In this document: piece by piece, positions 1 through 31,490 of the stretch
Numbering within the stretch: position 1 is the first letter of the stretch
Layout: the number at the start of each line of letters is the position of its first letter
Assembly (NCBI RefSeq): GCF_964204645.1
Contig: NC_134032.1
Coordinates: 12,208,275-12,272,274, forward strand
Direction: 5' to 3'
Length of the DNA stretch: 64,000 nt
From: Tubulanus polymorphus
Taxonomy: Eukaryota > Nemertea > Palaeonemertea > Tubulaniformes > Tubulanidae
Made by a program: the position numbers and the translations under genes
Notes under the pieces: model-generated
What the model was told of the DNA's origin: nothing
The model's input: the letters and a program-made list of their open reading frames with translations, nothing else
The model's database searches: none

Positions 1-1063
1 CTGGAAAACTAAGGGAATTTGGATAATGCCATTGACCGAGTGTTCCTTATGACTACCTGATTAAAGGCCATCTTGGTTCTATAGCCAATCAAACAACTTA
101 CGACCAACCTTACGATTTATTAAGACACTTTTAAACTTTGGATGGTCTATGAGACTGGCTCTGTTTAATTTATAGGGCCAAAATCAAGTTCAGACTCAAG
201 AGTTTCACCCCTTGGCCCCAGAGAAGAGATTAATTAGTATTTAGAATTATGCATGCCAGTCTTACTGAGCCATCTAAGATCGGCTCCAACTCAATTGAGG
301 TCATGATTATGTTGTAATTTCGACATTGTTCCCCCCCCCCACCCCCCATGTAAACATATAAGTAGATTAATGATTATAATTGTTTGTTGTCATTAGCCTG
401 TTATTCTGCTGAAATATTCAGTCTTTCATTTTTAAAATCTCTCGAGGAGCCATCAAACAGCAGGACATCACTTCACCGTCTAAAGTCTTGATTAAAAACT
501 CCGAATCATTAGATTCTTATTATCTATGTTAATCCGATGTAAAATTAATCCGCAATGGATTAATCGTTATTAAGGTTTTTGTTTTCGTTATTACGAGCGC
601 TGGTGCCAGCGATCCAGTCACTGTCCTAGTAATTATTTGGTCATTACTGATTAGAACTTTGGTCGAATGTCGACTTTGAAAACCGTTTGACCAAACAGTA
701 ACTACGAACTTTAAGATAACAAGATATGTAGGCATATCTGTATTGGAAGAAGTGTTGTAAATGTGGACAGTGAGGAGTATTTTTTTAGAAAGTGAACTTC
801 ATTATCGCAAAAGGAGGAGGGATATAGAGTTTGGAGGCAATTTGAATTATATCGAAACGGAGTATAGATAATGGCAGACGTTTTTGTGAATAAATCAGTC
901 GACGACCGGTTGAAACTTTGGTGAGTTTTTATAGTGAGAGTGAGGTCGATCGTTACCTCAATTAAGAGAATCACTGTAGAGGTCGGGGGAGGACCTCATC
1001 CTTCCTAAATCTAGTCTCGGTTAGGTATACAGGACAGGATAAAGTTTGACTTAGATTTAAGTA
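1..1063. other. Intergenic sequence, no gene seen
   Basis: AT-rich non-coding sequence. The first ~50 bases resemble the stretch at 27442-27490 (both begin ctggaaaact and continue similarly), so the window starts in a dispersed repeat. A C-rich run lies near 331-348. Short open frames here show no recognisable protein pattern. Confidence 0.5.
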
Positions 1064-1705
1064 GGCTAATAGAAAATGAACTGATTTTGACTGTAGAGTT
1101 AAAGTAATTGAAAATGAACTAATTTTGACTGTACAGTTAAAGTAATTGAAAATGAACTGATTTTGACTGTAGAGTTGAAGTAATTGAAAATGAACTAATT
1201 TTGACTGTAGAGTTAAAGTAATTGAAAATGAACTAATTTTGACTGTAGAGTTAAAGTAATTGAAAATGAACTGATTTTGACTGTACAGTTAAAGTAATTG
1301 AAAATGAACTGATTTTGACTGTAGAGTTGAAGTAATTGAAAATGAACTGATTTTTACTGTAAAGTTTAAGTAATTGAAAATGAACTGATTTTGACTGTAG
1401 AGTTAAAGTAATTGAAAATGAACTGATTTTGACTGTACAGATAAAGTAATTGAAAATGAACTGATTTTGACTGTACAGATAAAGTAATTGAAAATGAACT
1501 GATTTTGACTGTAGAGTTTAAGTAATTGAAAATGAACTGATTTTGACTGTAGAGTTAAAGTAGTTGAAAATGAACTGATTTTGACTGTAGAGTTAAAGTA
1601 GTTGAAAATGAACTGATTTTGACTGTAGAGTTAAAGTAATTGAAAATGAACTGATTTTTACTGTAAAGTTTAAGTAATAGAAAATGAACTGATTCTAGTC
1701 AATCT
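1064..1705. repeat. 38-bp minisatellite, about 17 copies
   Basis: A 38-base unit containing ttgaaaatgaactgatttt followed by gactgtagagttaaagtaa repeats head to tail with few substitutions (gtagag/gtacag, ttaaag/ataaag). The same unit recurs at 16361-16590 in this orientation and at 21785-22085 inverted. Confidence 0.93.
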
Positions 1706-2440
1706 AGATGCTCTGAATTCAATTCTACAGTGAAGTTATTGTATATGTTTACAACGGGCAATAACGAACGCTTTGTTCTACCAACATTTTTACGCCGAAT
1801 TCTCAGACGTTTTCTCGTGTCAACCGGGTAAAAAAGGCTAACATTCTTTCAAAAAGGCGATTGTCTCCAATCGATGAATTAGTAATAACGACCGCGGGGT
1901 TTATTCAGGTTTTTTTTTTTTGCCGAACAATTAAACGCTGATGTCGCACGCAAGCCGCACGCGAACCGCGACCGAATCGTTGTCGGTTTTGAAATCGAGC
2001 CAAAAAAGATTTTCCTCGTTTGTTCAGTCGGTGACTAGATTTTTATTTATTCGTATTAAAAATTCAAACGCGGCCGAAAACCGGCTTGTCGACTCTTTTT
2101 TCTTCGTCGTTACGCGAAGCATATTTGACGATATTTCCGGTATTTTCTCGTTGTCGTTACGATAACAAAAGTTCTTTTTTTTCTCCTAATCGGCGGTGTG
2201 AATGATCAGTCATTTCGATCGCATCGCCGAGATTGCCACTTTCACGCGCCCGGCGTCCGTTACGGGCCTAATGTAAGATAAATAGAAGTTAAAGCATTAA
2301 TATCCGTGGAACGCTCGGTTGAATTTTGATTCGGTCGGCGAATTTCTCCATTGTAAGTTCGTACGTCAAAAAGCATATTTCATATGATTAGTTTCTTGAA
2401 CTTTTGATCGGTCAAATAACGCGTAAATAGGTCTGGTTAC
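1706..2440. other. Intergenic, with a CpG-rich patch near 1900-2340
   Basis: After the minisatellite the sequence turns CpG-rich around 1900-2340. An open frame at 1941-2165 translates to a Ser/Arg/Phe-rich peptide with no recognisable domain and no good splice donor at its end, so I do not call it a gene. The patch could be a promoter or an untranslated first exon; nothing decides this. Confidence 0.35.
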
Positions 2441-3045
2441 TGTCCCCGAGTGGTATTTTATAGGGCTGAAGATATTCTGTTGTACTGAACCTAGGCTATT
2501 TGTATTGGACGAAGCCTACCAGGGTATTTTGTCGGAGAGCTTTGTTCTTCATGTAGGACTGGGCCTGTTGTAGGACAGAAGCTAACCTATTTTGTGGAAT
2601 TCTTTCCTTCTATTCCTTTTTTGTAGGGCTGAACCTCTGATAAAACTGGGCTTATCCAAGCCGAAGCTAACCCATTTTTTTAGAATTTGCCCTATTTTGA
2701 TAAACCTGAACCTATTTGGTAGGATGGTAGGATTGTTTCCATTGGGTGCAGCCTATTTTATAATAGGAATGTGCCAATCCTGTTGGAATGTGCCTATCTT
2801 GTAGGGTTGGGCCTATTTCATAGGACTTAAGCTATTCCATAGGATTGTTTCCATGTTGTAGGGTCCAGCCTAGTTCGTAGGACTGTGCCTATGTTGTAGG
2901 GTTTGGTCTATCATGTAGGGCCGACCCGATCTCGTAGGACTGATGGGCCTATTTCATAGGACTGAAGCTATTCTGTAGGATAGTTTCTATTTTGTAGGGT
3001 TGAACCTTTTTGATAGGACTGATCTCTGTTTCGCAAGACCAAGTT
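2440..3045. repeat. Degenerate tandem repeat with a tgtagga core
   Basis: Motifs of the type gtaggactgggcctatttt recur every 25-35 bases with many substitutions, giving a diffuse minisatellite. The open frame at 2592-2804 is a by-product of it. Confidence 0.75.
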
Positions 3046-3637
3046 TAAGGGCTGAATAAAAAAAGCCATGCTTTAACTTGCTCCGAAAGCTTTTTTATGT
3101 GAACCCCTAATTTAACGATCGTAATAAATTAAACTATTTTCGCGTTCGCACCCTTCAGGAATTTCTTGGTTCGGACATCGGATATTCTTCTTCTACCAAA
3201 CGCCTTGTAATTACATAACCAATAAACTTATCAGAACAGAGCGTAATCGACGACGACGGGGAAATCAGAGAGCAATAAAGTTTCTATCGTTGAGTGTTTG
3301 ATTTATGAGACGCCGCGGGGTGAAAAGTTTTGATTATAGATATCGAGAGTGTGTCAACAACGCACAACGGACTTGTCAACCCTATACGTAAATTAGCGTT
3401 ATCTATAGAACTGATTGAGGAGTGCGTGTTGTTACGATGATATCATTTACAACCTGTTGTTATACAATATACACACATATATAGCGAAACCGGTCTCAAA
3501 TCGGTATCGAAATACTTCGAATTTTTTGCGACTGAATTTTTTGATACGTTCATTTCTGTCCGAGTCTGCGCAGAAAAAGAGGAATTTTTAGACGTGGTTT
3601 AAGATATGGACAAGTCTGACTCGGTCGTGAGTGGCAA
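3046..3637. other. Intergenic sequence, nothing recognised
   Basis: Unique-looking sequence without a supported exon, RNA gene or repeat. It separates the two minisatellites at 2440-3045 and 3638-4060. Confidence 0.4.
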
Positions 3638-4060
3638 ATGGCCGGGAATCATGCACAATTAGACACGATTGGGAATTTGGCACACATGGAATCAGAAATG
3701 AGTGGGAACTGGGCACATATGGAATCCGAAATGAGTAGGAATTGGGCACATGAAATGATTGGGAATTTGGCATACATGGAATCAGAAATGAGTGGCAATT
3801 GGGCACATATGAAATCAGAAATGAGTGGGTTGGGCATACATGGAATCAGATATGAGTGGGAAGTGGGCATATATGGAATCAGAAATGAGTAGGAATTGGG
3901 CACACATGGAATCAGAAATGAATGAGAATTGGGGGCATACACGGAATCAGAACTGAGTGGGTTGGGCATACATGGAATTAGAAATGAGCAAGAATTGGGC
4001 ATATGTGGAATCAGAAATGACTGGGTCGGGCATTTATGGAATCAGAAAGTGGGTATTTGG
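3638..4060. repeat. 33-bp minisatellite, open on both strands
   Basis: A ~33-base unit built on atggaatcagaaatgagtgg and gaattgggcacat repeats about 12 times with indels. Because 33 is a multiple of three, it stays open in several frames: the + frame gives an 11-residue repeat with a core like HMESEMSGNWA, and the - strand gives Pro/Ser-rich peptides. The unequal unit lengths argue against selection for coding. Confidence 0.85.
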
Positions 4061-4399
4061 CACCAGACACGAGTGGGCAATTTGTTGTGAATGGAAAATT
4101 GTGCATGAGTGGGAAATGGAAAAATTGTGACTCAATTGTAAACACATTCCGGCTTGATAGATTACTTTCAATTTGAACCCGTTATCAGCTTTAAGAAAAT
4201 ATCAACTCAGCGATAAACTATCGGCGTCACCAATACGAAAATATCACGAATAAAAGCGAGTAGCTCGCAATCGTTTTGAATCATATAACTTAGACGAAAA
4301 AAGGATTTATCCTTCGGGCGGCGATAAGTATCGCAATCAGTCGTGAAATGCGATCTTGGTTCATATATTGACTTTGTTAAATAAAAAAAAGTCATTCGC

Positions 4400-4888
4400 A
4401 CTTGAAAAACTGCGCTGTTCGTTCGTCACGTAAAACGAACACAGACACGAATTTCATTTCTTTAAATATTTGTATTTCGCGATAGTTTCGAGAATCTATA
4501 TACGTATATACAACGAGTCTTAGGGGTACAGAGATCGCCGCCGTCGCCGCCGTCGTTGCGAGCTATTAAGATAAGTGGCCATGAATACGGATATTGTTTA
4601 CGAGTAATTTTATCGCTTCGAAGAAACAACGTAAAAAATGGCGACTGTTGCGTGATGTGTCGTCTGCACGCACGGGCACGCACCGGCCGGGCGGTGGCGG
4701 TGGGTTTTTTTTTCTCGAACGTTGCGTCATCGTTAAAACAACGACTCGATTGTCGTCGCGTCGTGATTTTTTAATTCCGCGCGACGTCGACGTCGTTCCG
4801 GTCCCGCGCGATCGATTCAATCTGCTAGGTATTTCGAGAATTGATTTTTTGGCCGCGTCACCCAGTCGTGTACGTAGGATTATCGTCG
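4400..4888 (+). promoter_or_regulatory. CpG-dense segment, candidate DYRK promoter and 5' UTR
   Basis: CpG density rises sharply here (for example gccgccgtcgccgccgtcg near 4537 and the gcgcgacgtcgacgtcg stretch near 4778) just before a short ATG exon with a consensus donor. The open frames on both strands in this stretch are Arg-rich and low in complexity, typical of CpG-island DNA. The promoter role is inferred from position. Confidence 0.35.
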
Positions 4889-4971
4889 ATGAAGATCGTC
4901 GCGGAAATGGATGATGACAATCGGCCGTTGATTGTGAATGGTTGGATTTATGGCGATTGTTCGAATGTTGT
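4889..4971 (+). CDS. Candidate alternative first coding exon of the DYRK kinase
   Basis: An ATG at 4889 (a second in-frame ATG with a better context at 4907) opens a frame of 27 codons plus two bases. It ends at a strong donor, gt|gtaagt. Translation begins MKIVAEMDDDNRPLIVNG. The leftover two bases fit exactly the one-base start of the exon at 13250, giving an uninterrupted frame into the DYRK gene. Evidence is the CpG-rich context, donor quality and phase match only; there is no conserved domain. It would add about 8 kb to the gene and place the GPCR copy at 6814-7893 inside an intron. Confidence 0.4.
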
Positions 4972-5017
4972 GTAAGTTTTCTGCAGGTTATATTTCTGCT
5001 GATTATATTTTGCCGGT

Positions 5018-5345
5018 GCCAGTTGACTGATTGGCTAGCTAGCTGGCTAACAGTCCATAGGATAGGAATTATTGGCTGGATGACTGGCTAGTAGACCAGC
5101 TGGCTAACTAAAGGACTGGTTGGTCCGTGGGTTGGCTGGCTGACCAGTTGACTGACTGATTGATTGACTGATTGGCTAGCTAGCTGGCTAACAGTCCATA
5201 GGATAGGAATTATTGGCTGGATGACGGGCTAGTAGACCAGCTGGCTAACTAAAGCACTGGTTGGTCCATGGATTGGCTGGCTGACCAGTTGACTGCCTGA
5301 TTGATTGGCTAGCTGGCTAATAGATACCCCATAGGAATTATTGGC
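5018..5345. repeat. 141-bp tandem duplication rich in ctagctggcta
   Basis: Two nearly identical units of about 141 bases (starting near 5035 and 5176) and a partial third are themselves made of short ggctggctaact/gactgattg motifs. This is a higher-order minisatellite in non-coding DNA. Confidence 0.85.
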
Positions 5346-6370
5346 TAGATGACTGAGAAGTAAATAATTCGATTTCCGATTTCAAATCAGTTTAATCCAG
5401 AGGGTTTCATCGCTATGAAATTAAACTGCGTAATTATAGTTTGGCTTTAATCTTCCCCGATCCACGTTTGAAGTTTGATTATTTCTATCGAGTCGAAATT
5501 TCAATTCCTTCGATGGTCAATCACGAGATAGAGAGAGAGGAATCGTATTAGGACCGCCACCGATCACACTGCAGGCCTCTCAATAAACCGCGGTCTGATT
5601 ATACGTCTGGCCACTTTATCTAGATGAGGCTGAACACGAATAATGAATAATTCATATTGTCCGACCGGATGGGAGCGTCCGGCTGCTAATGAACATAGCA
5701 GGATAATATCTTATTGTTGTTACTATTGTTATCGTCATCAATATTAGATTCATAGTAATTCCAGTTGGTTCATGAATTTTAAATTAGCGTTTGTACATCT
5801 AGGTGTCCGTGTAAACGTCTATAGGCGGCTGTTTTATTTGGGGGGGGCAACTTTTTCAAAAATGAAACGTACAGTGTTTGAAAGTCGTCACTCGGTCACA
5901 GTTTGTATCGATGTGAATTTTTTTCAGACTGAGATCGTAGAAGATTAAAATCATTTAAGTCGCAGTTTGTACAAATTTTTGTGAGGAATCATTGATTGTT
6001 TTCAAATTCAGTCATGTTGTATTATAGAATTATTTATTATATTTCATCCATCCGGGAAATCAAGATCACTGAACCCTTTCAGTGCGTCTACACCACAGTG
6101 CAGTGTATAAATCAGTGATGGATTTTTTTGCTAGTACGCCGCACTGCGGTGTATTGGTGTAATTATCTGAAAATCTGGTCCTTAGATGGGGGTCAACTAT
6201 ACTGCCTGCATGTAGGTACAAATACGTAGTACTCCGCAGTGAATATGTAGCTCCAGTAGCATTTGGAGCCATCCCTTTCTAGAGTGAATGGTGGATTTGG
6301 TTCTGATGTTAGCAAAAAACTGTCAGTCATATAGAAACATTGGTTTGCGGTCTTTTTTAGTTGGTACTAC
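5346..6370. other. Non-coding sequence between repeats
   Basis: No exon supported. Near 6073-6115 there is a ccctttcagtgcgtc element end related to those at 20000 and 63065, followed by cagtg-rich short palindromes up to about 6260. Confidence 0.4.
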
Positions 6371-6797
6371 AGCTGCGTTCACACTAGGATTTCAGTACGG
6401 TACTAAGCTTTCACACTTGGAAATTATTCGAGGCATATTTGCAGCTTATTCATTTCCGTACCGAAATACACGGCTTATTAAGCGCGGAATGCGATTCTGT
6501 GGCGAAAACCCTATCTCGGTACGGAACTGAGCTGGCCGCGTATTTTCTGTAGTGTGAACGCAGATTCGGCGCTTAGCAGCTAAGCTAGCTGCTAGCCGCG
6601 TATTTACAAAACACTAAACACTAATTACACTTCCCTTGATAGGCACACCGGGTGACTACTATACTGGGCGTACTAAGTGCCGAATTGCCGACTCGTAGTG
6701 TGAACGTAACTGGCTGAGTAAGCGCCGTATTTTGGTGAAATCGGCACCAGCGAAGTACGGTACTTCGTAAGCGCCAAATCTAGTGTGAACGCGGCTT
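6371..6797. mobile_element. MITE-like element with gcgttcacacta terminal inverted repeats
   Basis: The left end reads agctgcgttcacactaggat and the right end, reverse-complemented, reads aagccgcgttcacactagat, so about 20 of 22 terminal bases match in inverted orientation around ~380 bases of non-coding sequence. A related internal copy of the end (agtgtgaacgcagattc) sits near 6551. There is no transposase frame, so it would be non-autonomous. It abuts the 3' end of the GPCR at 6814. Superfamily not assigned. Confidence 0.6.
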
Positions 6798-6813
6798 ATT
6801 TCATCCCGCTATT

Positions 6814-7893
6814 TTAGACCTTTTCGCATTGACGGTTTCTCTGGCCGAACAACTGAATCACGGCTTGTCTGAATTTCGAATTAGAAAGACAATAAACAAG
6901 AAAGTTCATGCACGAATCTGCAACGGTCAGACCGATCCCGATTTTCCTTTGAACGACCAACGCGTCCTCGGCTTTTATGTTCGGATAGTTAATCCGTATT
7001 ATACCTTTAAAACCGCTGGACTGCAGTTTTTCGAGGAAGAATACCGACTCAAACGCGACGAATATCGCGACTAAAGCGAATGACATGCGCAGGACGCGGA
7101 GCTCCACACCGCGATGGGTTTTCATCGAACGATTTCGACTGATACTCGACGTTAGTTTATTATGAATCGAAACGAGAATCAAAATGATATTTATAACGCC
7201 CAGCGCGACCATCGGAACGATGATGCTGGAAAATACACTTTGCCAAGCTTCCATCGCGCTCCATGTTCGAAAGTATCGGAAGTAAGCTAACAACTCGGAT
7301 CTGACTAGAGTGGGCGGTTCGTGAATACAGGGTGCTGGTTTCAAGCTTTGCACCGGAAGTAACGCTGGAAAAAAGAGGAAGAACGTTTAGGCTATTATCA
7401 AAAATATGAGAAAATTCACCACTTTTCGCGTCCAAAACAATCGAGATCTCAGCGGGAAAGTCGTCACGACGAGTCTTTCTAAACTTATTAAAATGACGCA
7501 CCAGTTTCGAATTTGCTGAAACGTGTAATACGGCCATATGGCGACTACTATGAATTCCCAGCCGAAATTCCATTCATCATCGCGTAAGACAACATCGCCT
7601 AAATGTATATAAATGTGTATCACACGTAGAGGGTACAAGACAAAAACGCTCGCCGAGTACGATATGTCGAAAATAGCGAGAACTTTAATTAGATAGTACG
7701 CGTTATTGTTCATCTTTCTGAATACTAACAGCGTTATAACGTTGAGAATGACGCCGAGTATCGTCACCGGTCCGTAAAAGAATATAAAGAAATAGATGAT
7801 GAATTCATAGTCCCAGCGAATCGGCTTCGTGCGTCTTATCCTATCGCACAGTCCCGAATAGGTTCCAGTGACAACATTAGGAGAGGTGTTCAT
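6814..7893 (-). pseudogene. Rhodopsin-type GPCR copy with one in-frame stop
   Basis: A single-exon seven-transmembrane receptor, colinear over its whole length with the intact copy at 10910-11989 (both 1080 bases from the matching ATG at 7893/11989). The frame is continuous except for a TAA at 7387-7389, codon 169, just after TM4 (VVNFLIFLIIA); the intact copy has TAT there and no indel separates them. Downstream of the stop, TM5 to TM7 are preserved in frame, including a TM7 motif NFLVYCLSNSKFR in the NPxxY position. The TM3 end reads ERL rather than DRY. It may be a recent pseudogene, a polymorphic null or a base-call error. Ligand unknown; the family resembles invertebrate peptide-receptor-like class A receptors. 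Confidence 0.85.
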
Positions 7894-7916
7894 CCTGCAG
7901 TTCACAGACTTCAACT

Positions 7917-7984
7917 ATAGCCGCGATCACATAGAGATAATTGGGCCCTGGCAAAATTGGCACGGGCCAAATGTGCTTGTGTGA
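7917..7984. mobile_element. Short MITE copy (ccgcgatcaca family) beside a GPCR start
   Basis: About 68 bases with imperfect inverted ends: gatcacatagagataattgg on the left, and on the right the reverse complement of ccaaatgtgcttgtgtga. The ends match those of the elements at 8350-8568, 31189-31490 and 54886-55131. It lies about 25 bases upstream of the GPCR ATG (7893); the intact paralogue lacks it at the matching place. Confidence 0.6.
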
Positions 7985-7993
7985 AAACAATTT

Positions 7994-8110
7994 TAAACCA
8001 GCCGAAATACTCCCTTCTACACTTCTAACTGCGAGTTGAGCATATTCCAAAATGGATATAAGTCTCAACTCGCAGTTAGAAGTGTAGAAGGGAGTATTTC
8101 AGCTGGTTTT
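7994..8110. repeat. Near-perfect inverted repeat with 47-base arms
   Basis: Arms 7994-8040 and 8064-8110 are reverse complements with only a base or two of difference, separated by a 23-base loop. The arm contains aactcgcagttagaa, which also occurs once upstream of the intact paralogous GPCR (12039-12053), so the arm is a duplicated and inverted piece of the ancestral GPCR upstream region. Confidence 0.88.
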
Positions 8111-8349
8111 GTAAAAGGTGTTATTTTCTCCACCGTCGGAAAGTCGGAAAGTTTTCAATTTTTATCTCAGAATAGAACGAAACTCTACATTTCCTATTCT
8201 AGATGTTGTACTTGCAGTAACTTGTTCTTCAGTGTCAAACCTAAAACCAAGAAATGTAGATCTATGACCAGGAGCTGGCTTTGATTAGACTTAGGAACGT
8301 GTTACTGGTTTGGAAGGGGGATTAATAAACCAGCTTCAACTGATATACT

Positions 8350-8568
8350 CAGCAATCACACAAGGGTTTTTGGCCCGTGCCAAACTTTAGCACGAAGCAA
8401 ATGATTGCGTATCAATTGCAACTGGTTCGGTTGATGACTTGGCTTTGTTTAAGCATTGTTTGGTATCGAGTGAGCTGTTTACATGTGATGGCGCTCTCTA
8501 ATTAGGTACGGGCCAAATTTAGCTCGGGCCTGATCCGGGCCAAAACGTCTCCGTGTGATCGTGGCTTA
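8350..8568. mobile_element. MITE, ccgcgatcaca family
   Basis: The left end agcaatcacacaagg and the right end (reverse complement taagccacgatcacacgga) form imperfect terminal inverted repeats, each followed inward by a ggcccgtgcc/ggcccgg block. No open frame of note lies inside. Same family as 7917-7984, 31189-31490 and 54886-55131. Confidence 0.6.
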
Positions 8569-10085
8569 GGACCTACCCGACCTGGGGTTAGAGTTAAAAC
8601 TGGTCTTCTATCCTCTATAAAAGCAGTCGCGTATGATTAAATAGTTTATGTCCTGACGTGGAATAATTGCCGGCTATCTATAATTCATTTCGTCTTGAAC
8701 GACTGAGACAAAGCAACTTTCAAGAGCTAACTCCCTACAAACACGGACTCATAGGACTTGCCTTGCGTGTTTATGGTCAGTTAGTTCTATATTCCGTCTC
8801 AAACGGATCCAAGTTACTGGGTCGAAAATAAATACTTGAAAAATCATATATTCGATTGTAAAAGTGCATCCTGATTCGTTAAATGCTGGCGATGAATTTG
8901 AACTTGTCTATAAAAAACTGGGCCCAGGAGTCAACGATAAAACTGGTTTATGAAACAAGTCCCTGGGTCAAAGTTAAAACCGGTCTCTAAAACCATTCCT
9001 GGGGTCTTTGAATACAGCCCAAAACACCCCCCCCACTTGGGAGTTATGTCAGACCTGGCTATGACTACTATTTCACAGTAGTTACTACTCTTTTTAAGAG
9101 CTCAACTACTCCCAAATTTATCAAAACACTCTTAAAATCGGAACAATTTCTAGTTAATTTTCTATTAAAAGACCATTTTTCAACAATCTCGATTTTGGTA
9201 AAAACTACCACAATAAATGGTTTCAGTTCAGCCTCTTTTTTTGTTACCCAATCCTTAGCCGTGTCGGTCGTTCAACCCGCTCTGATCTCGACGCTATTTT
9301 CAAATTCCAGCTTAACTCTTTGATCTTCAATGAATTAATTGTTTCGTAGCAATTCTTCGTTAATAACGTAGTAACAAAAGATCAAAGTGTTGGGAGTGTA
9401 CGCACGAATGAAAGTGAAATGCTTAAATTTCAATCATGGACGTCGAACTGCAGGGTAACACAGCGTCGTCGCGGGTCCGACCCTATTAACCGGCTAATGG
9501 GTCCACGCCCGCCCGCCCGCCTGCCCACTCTGACTAAACACAATACAACAGTTTTAATTCTATACAGCATTTAAACAACTCTATTTACCTGACCTTTTCG
9601 CTGAGTGAGAGAGGGAGAGCATAGACAGAGGTGTATAGCCGAGAAAATTTTACCAGAATGAAATTTTAAATTTTTTCTTAAGATTCGTTCTATAGAATTT
9701 TTGTTTGCAAATTATGAAGAAAGTTTCAATCGATTTTTTTACGCATTTTCGTCATATTTTTACTGAATATCTTGTAGAAATTTTACTGACTTCAGGATTT
9801 CTTTAGGATTTCTCGAAAATTACATCTTGGTTTGAATTCCAACAGGGACAAAGAGCTGAAGAGAGATAGTGAGAGGGGAATAGGTTATTAAAAGTGTAAA
9901 CATGCTTAACTTATAGAAGACACAATATTTCATTCTTTCATATATGAAATTCCGATGTGTGAAAAGTGAAAGTCCTTTGTACGTTTCAGTCTTAAGTCTT
10001 TTTCGACTTCGAAGGAAGTTAATTTTTGTGTTTGCGTCGGTGTCTTTGAGAATAAATCGTTAATATTGACCGGTGGTCAGTCAGG
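8569..10085. other. Non-coding sequence upstream of a DYRK first exon
   Basis: Contains diffuse copies of a ggtcaaagttaaaactggt motif (8590, 8940-9000) that recurs in many places in the window, a C-run near 9029, and a gcccgcccgcccgcctgccc stretch near 9508. The last few hundred bases may hold the promoter for the exon at 10086. No other gene seen. Confidence 0.4.
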
Positions 10086-30930
<20,845 letters not shown>

Positions 30931-31188
30931 TAATATGATATGTCTGCAAACTTAATTACAACGGCACCACCTGCTGGTGTTTAACTGTGCTAAAACGATC
31001 CGTTCGATCAAATGTTGGAACGTATCCAATTGAAATGTATAGATGGCGCTATTTGTTATATCTGAATGATAATGGCTGGGATTTTTACATCAATCATCTC
31101 AACTTGAAATTCACATTGGATGATCGTTTGTTGATGAGTTCTAGGTTCATTAACTCAAACGAACAGTCTATCTGCCCTCCGGATAGTA

Positions 31189-31490
31189 TAGCCGCGAACA
31201 CACAAAGACAATTTGGCTCGAGTCAAATATTGGCCCGGACCAGACCCGAATCAGATTTTGCACGCGCTTAATTAGAGAAATAAATCACTCACTTGATACT
31301 TAACAATGCTGTAATGAAGCAAAGTGAGTCGCTTCCAGAAACAGTTAGCATTTGCGCGGAATAATTTGACGTGTGCTAAAATTTGGCACGGGCCTGGTCC
31401 GAAGTTCTTGGTCGGACAAAATTTTACCCATGTCAAAGACAATAATGGCCATATTTGGCAGGTCAAAAAAGCGCCTATGTGATCGCAGCT
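31189..31490. mobile_element. MITE, ccgcgatcaca family
   Basis: The left end is tagccgcgaacacacaaaga. The right end, reverse-complemented, is agctgcgatcacatagg. Inside lie repeated ttggcccggaccag and ggcacgggcctggtcc blocks. It sits about 260 bases after the DYRK stop, so it may be part of its 3' UTR. Confidence 0.65.

Noticed and set aside
1064-1705. CRISPR-like array
   Set aside because: Contiguous 38-bp tandem units with no variable spacers, in an animal genome.
1941-2165. 74-codon open frame in a CpG-rich patch
   Set aside because: No recognisable domain, no splice donor at its end and nothing to join to; CpG-rich sequence favours chance open frames.
4462-4914. Overlapping frames on both strands
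   Set aside because: Arg-rich translations typical of CpG-island DNA; only the short ATG-to-donor exon at 4889 has splice support.
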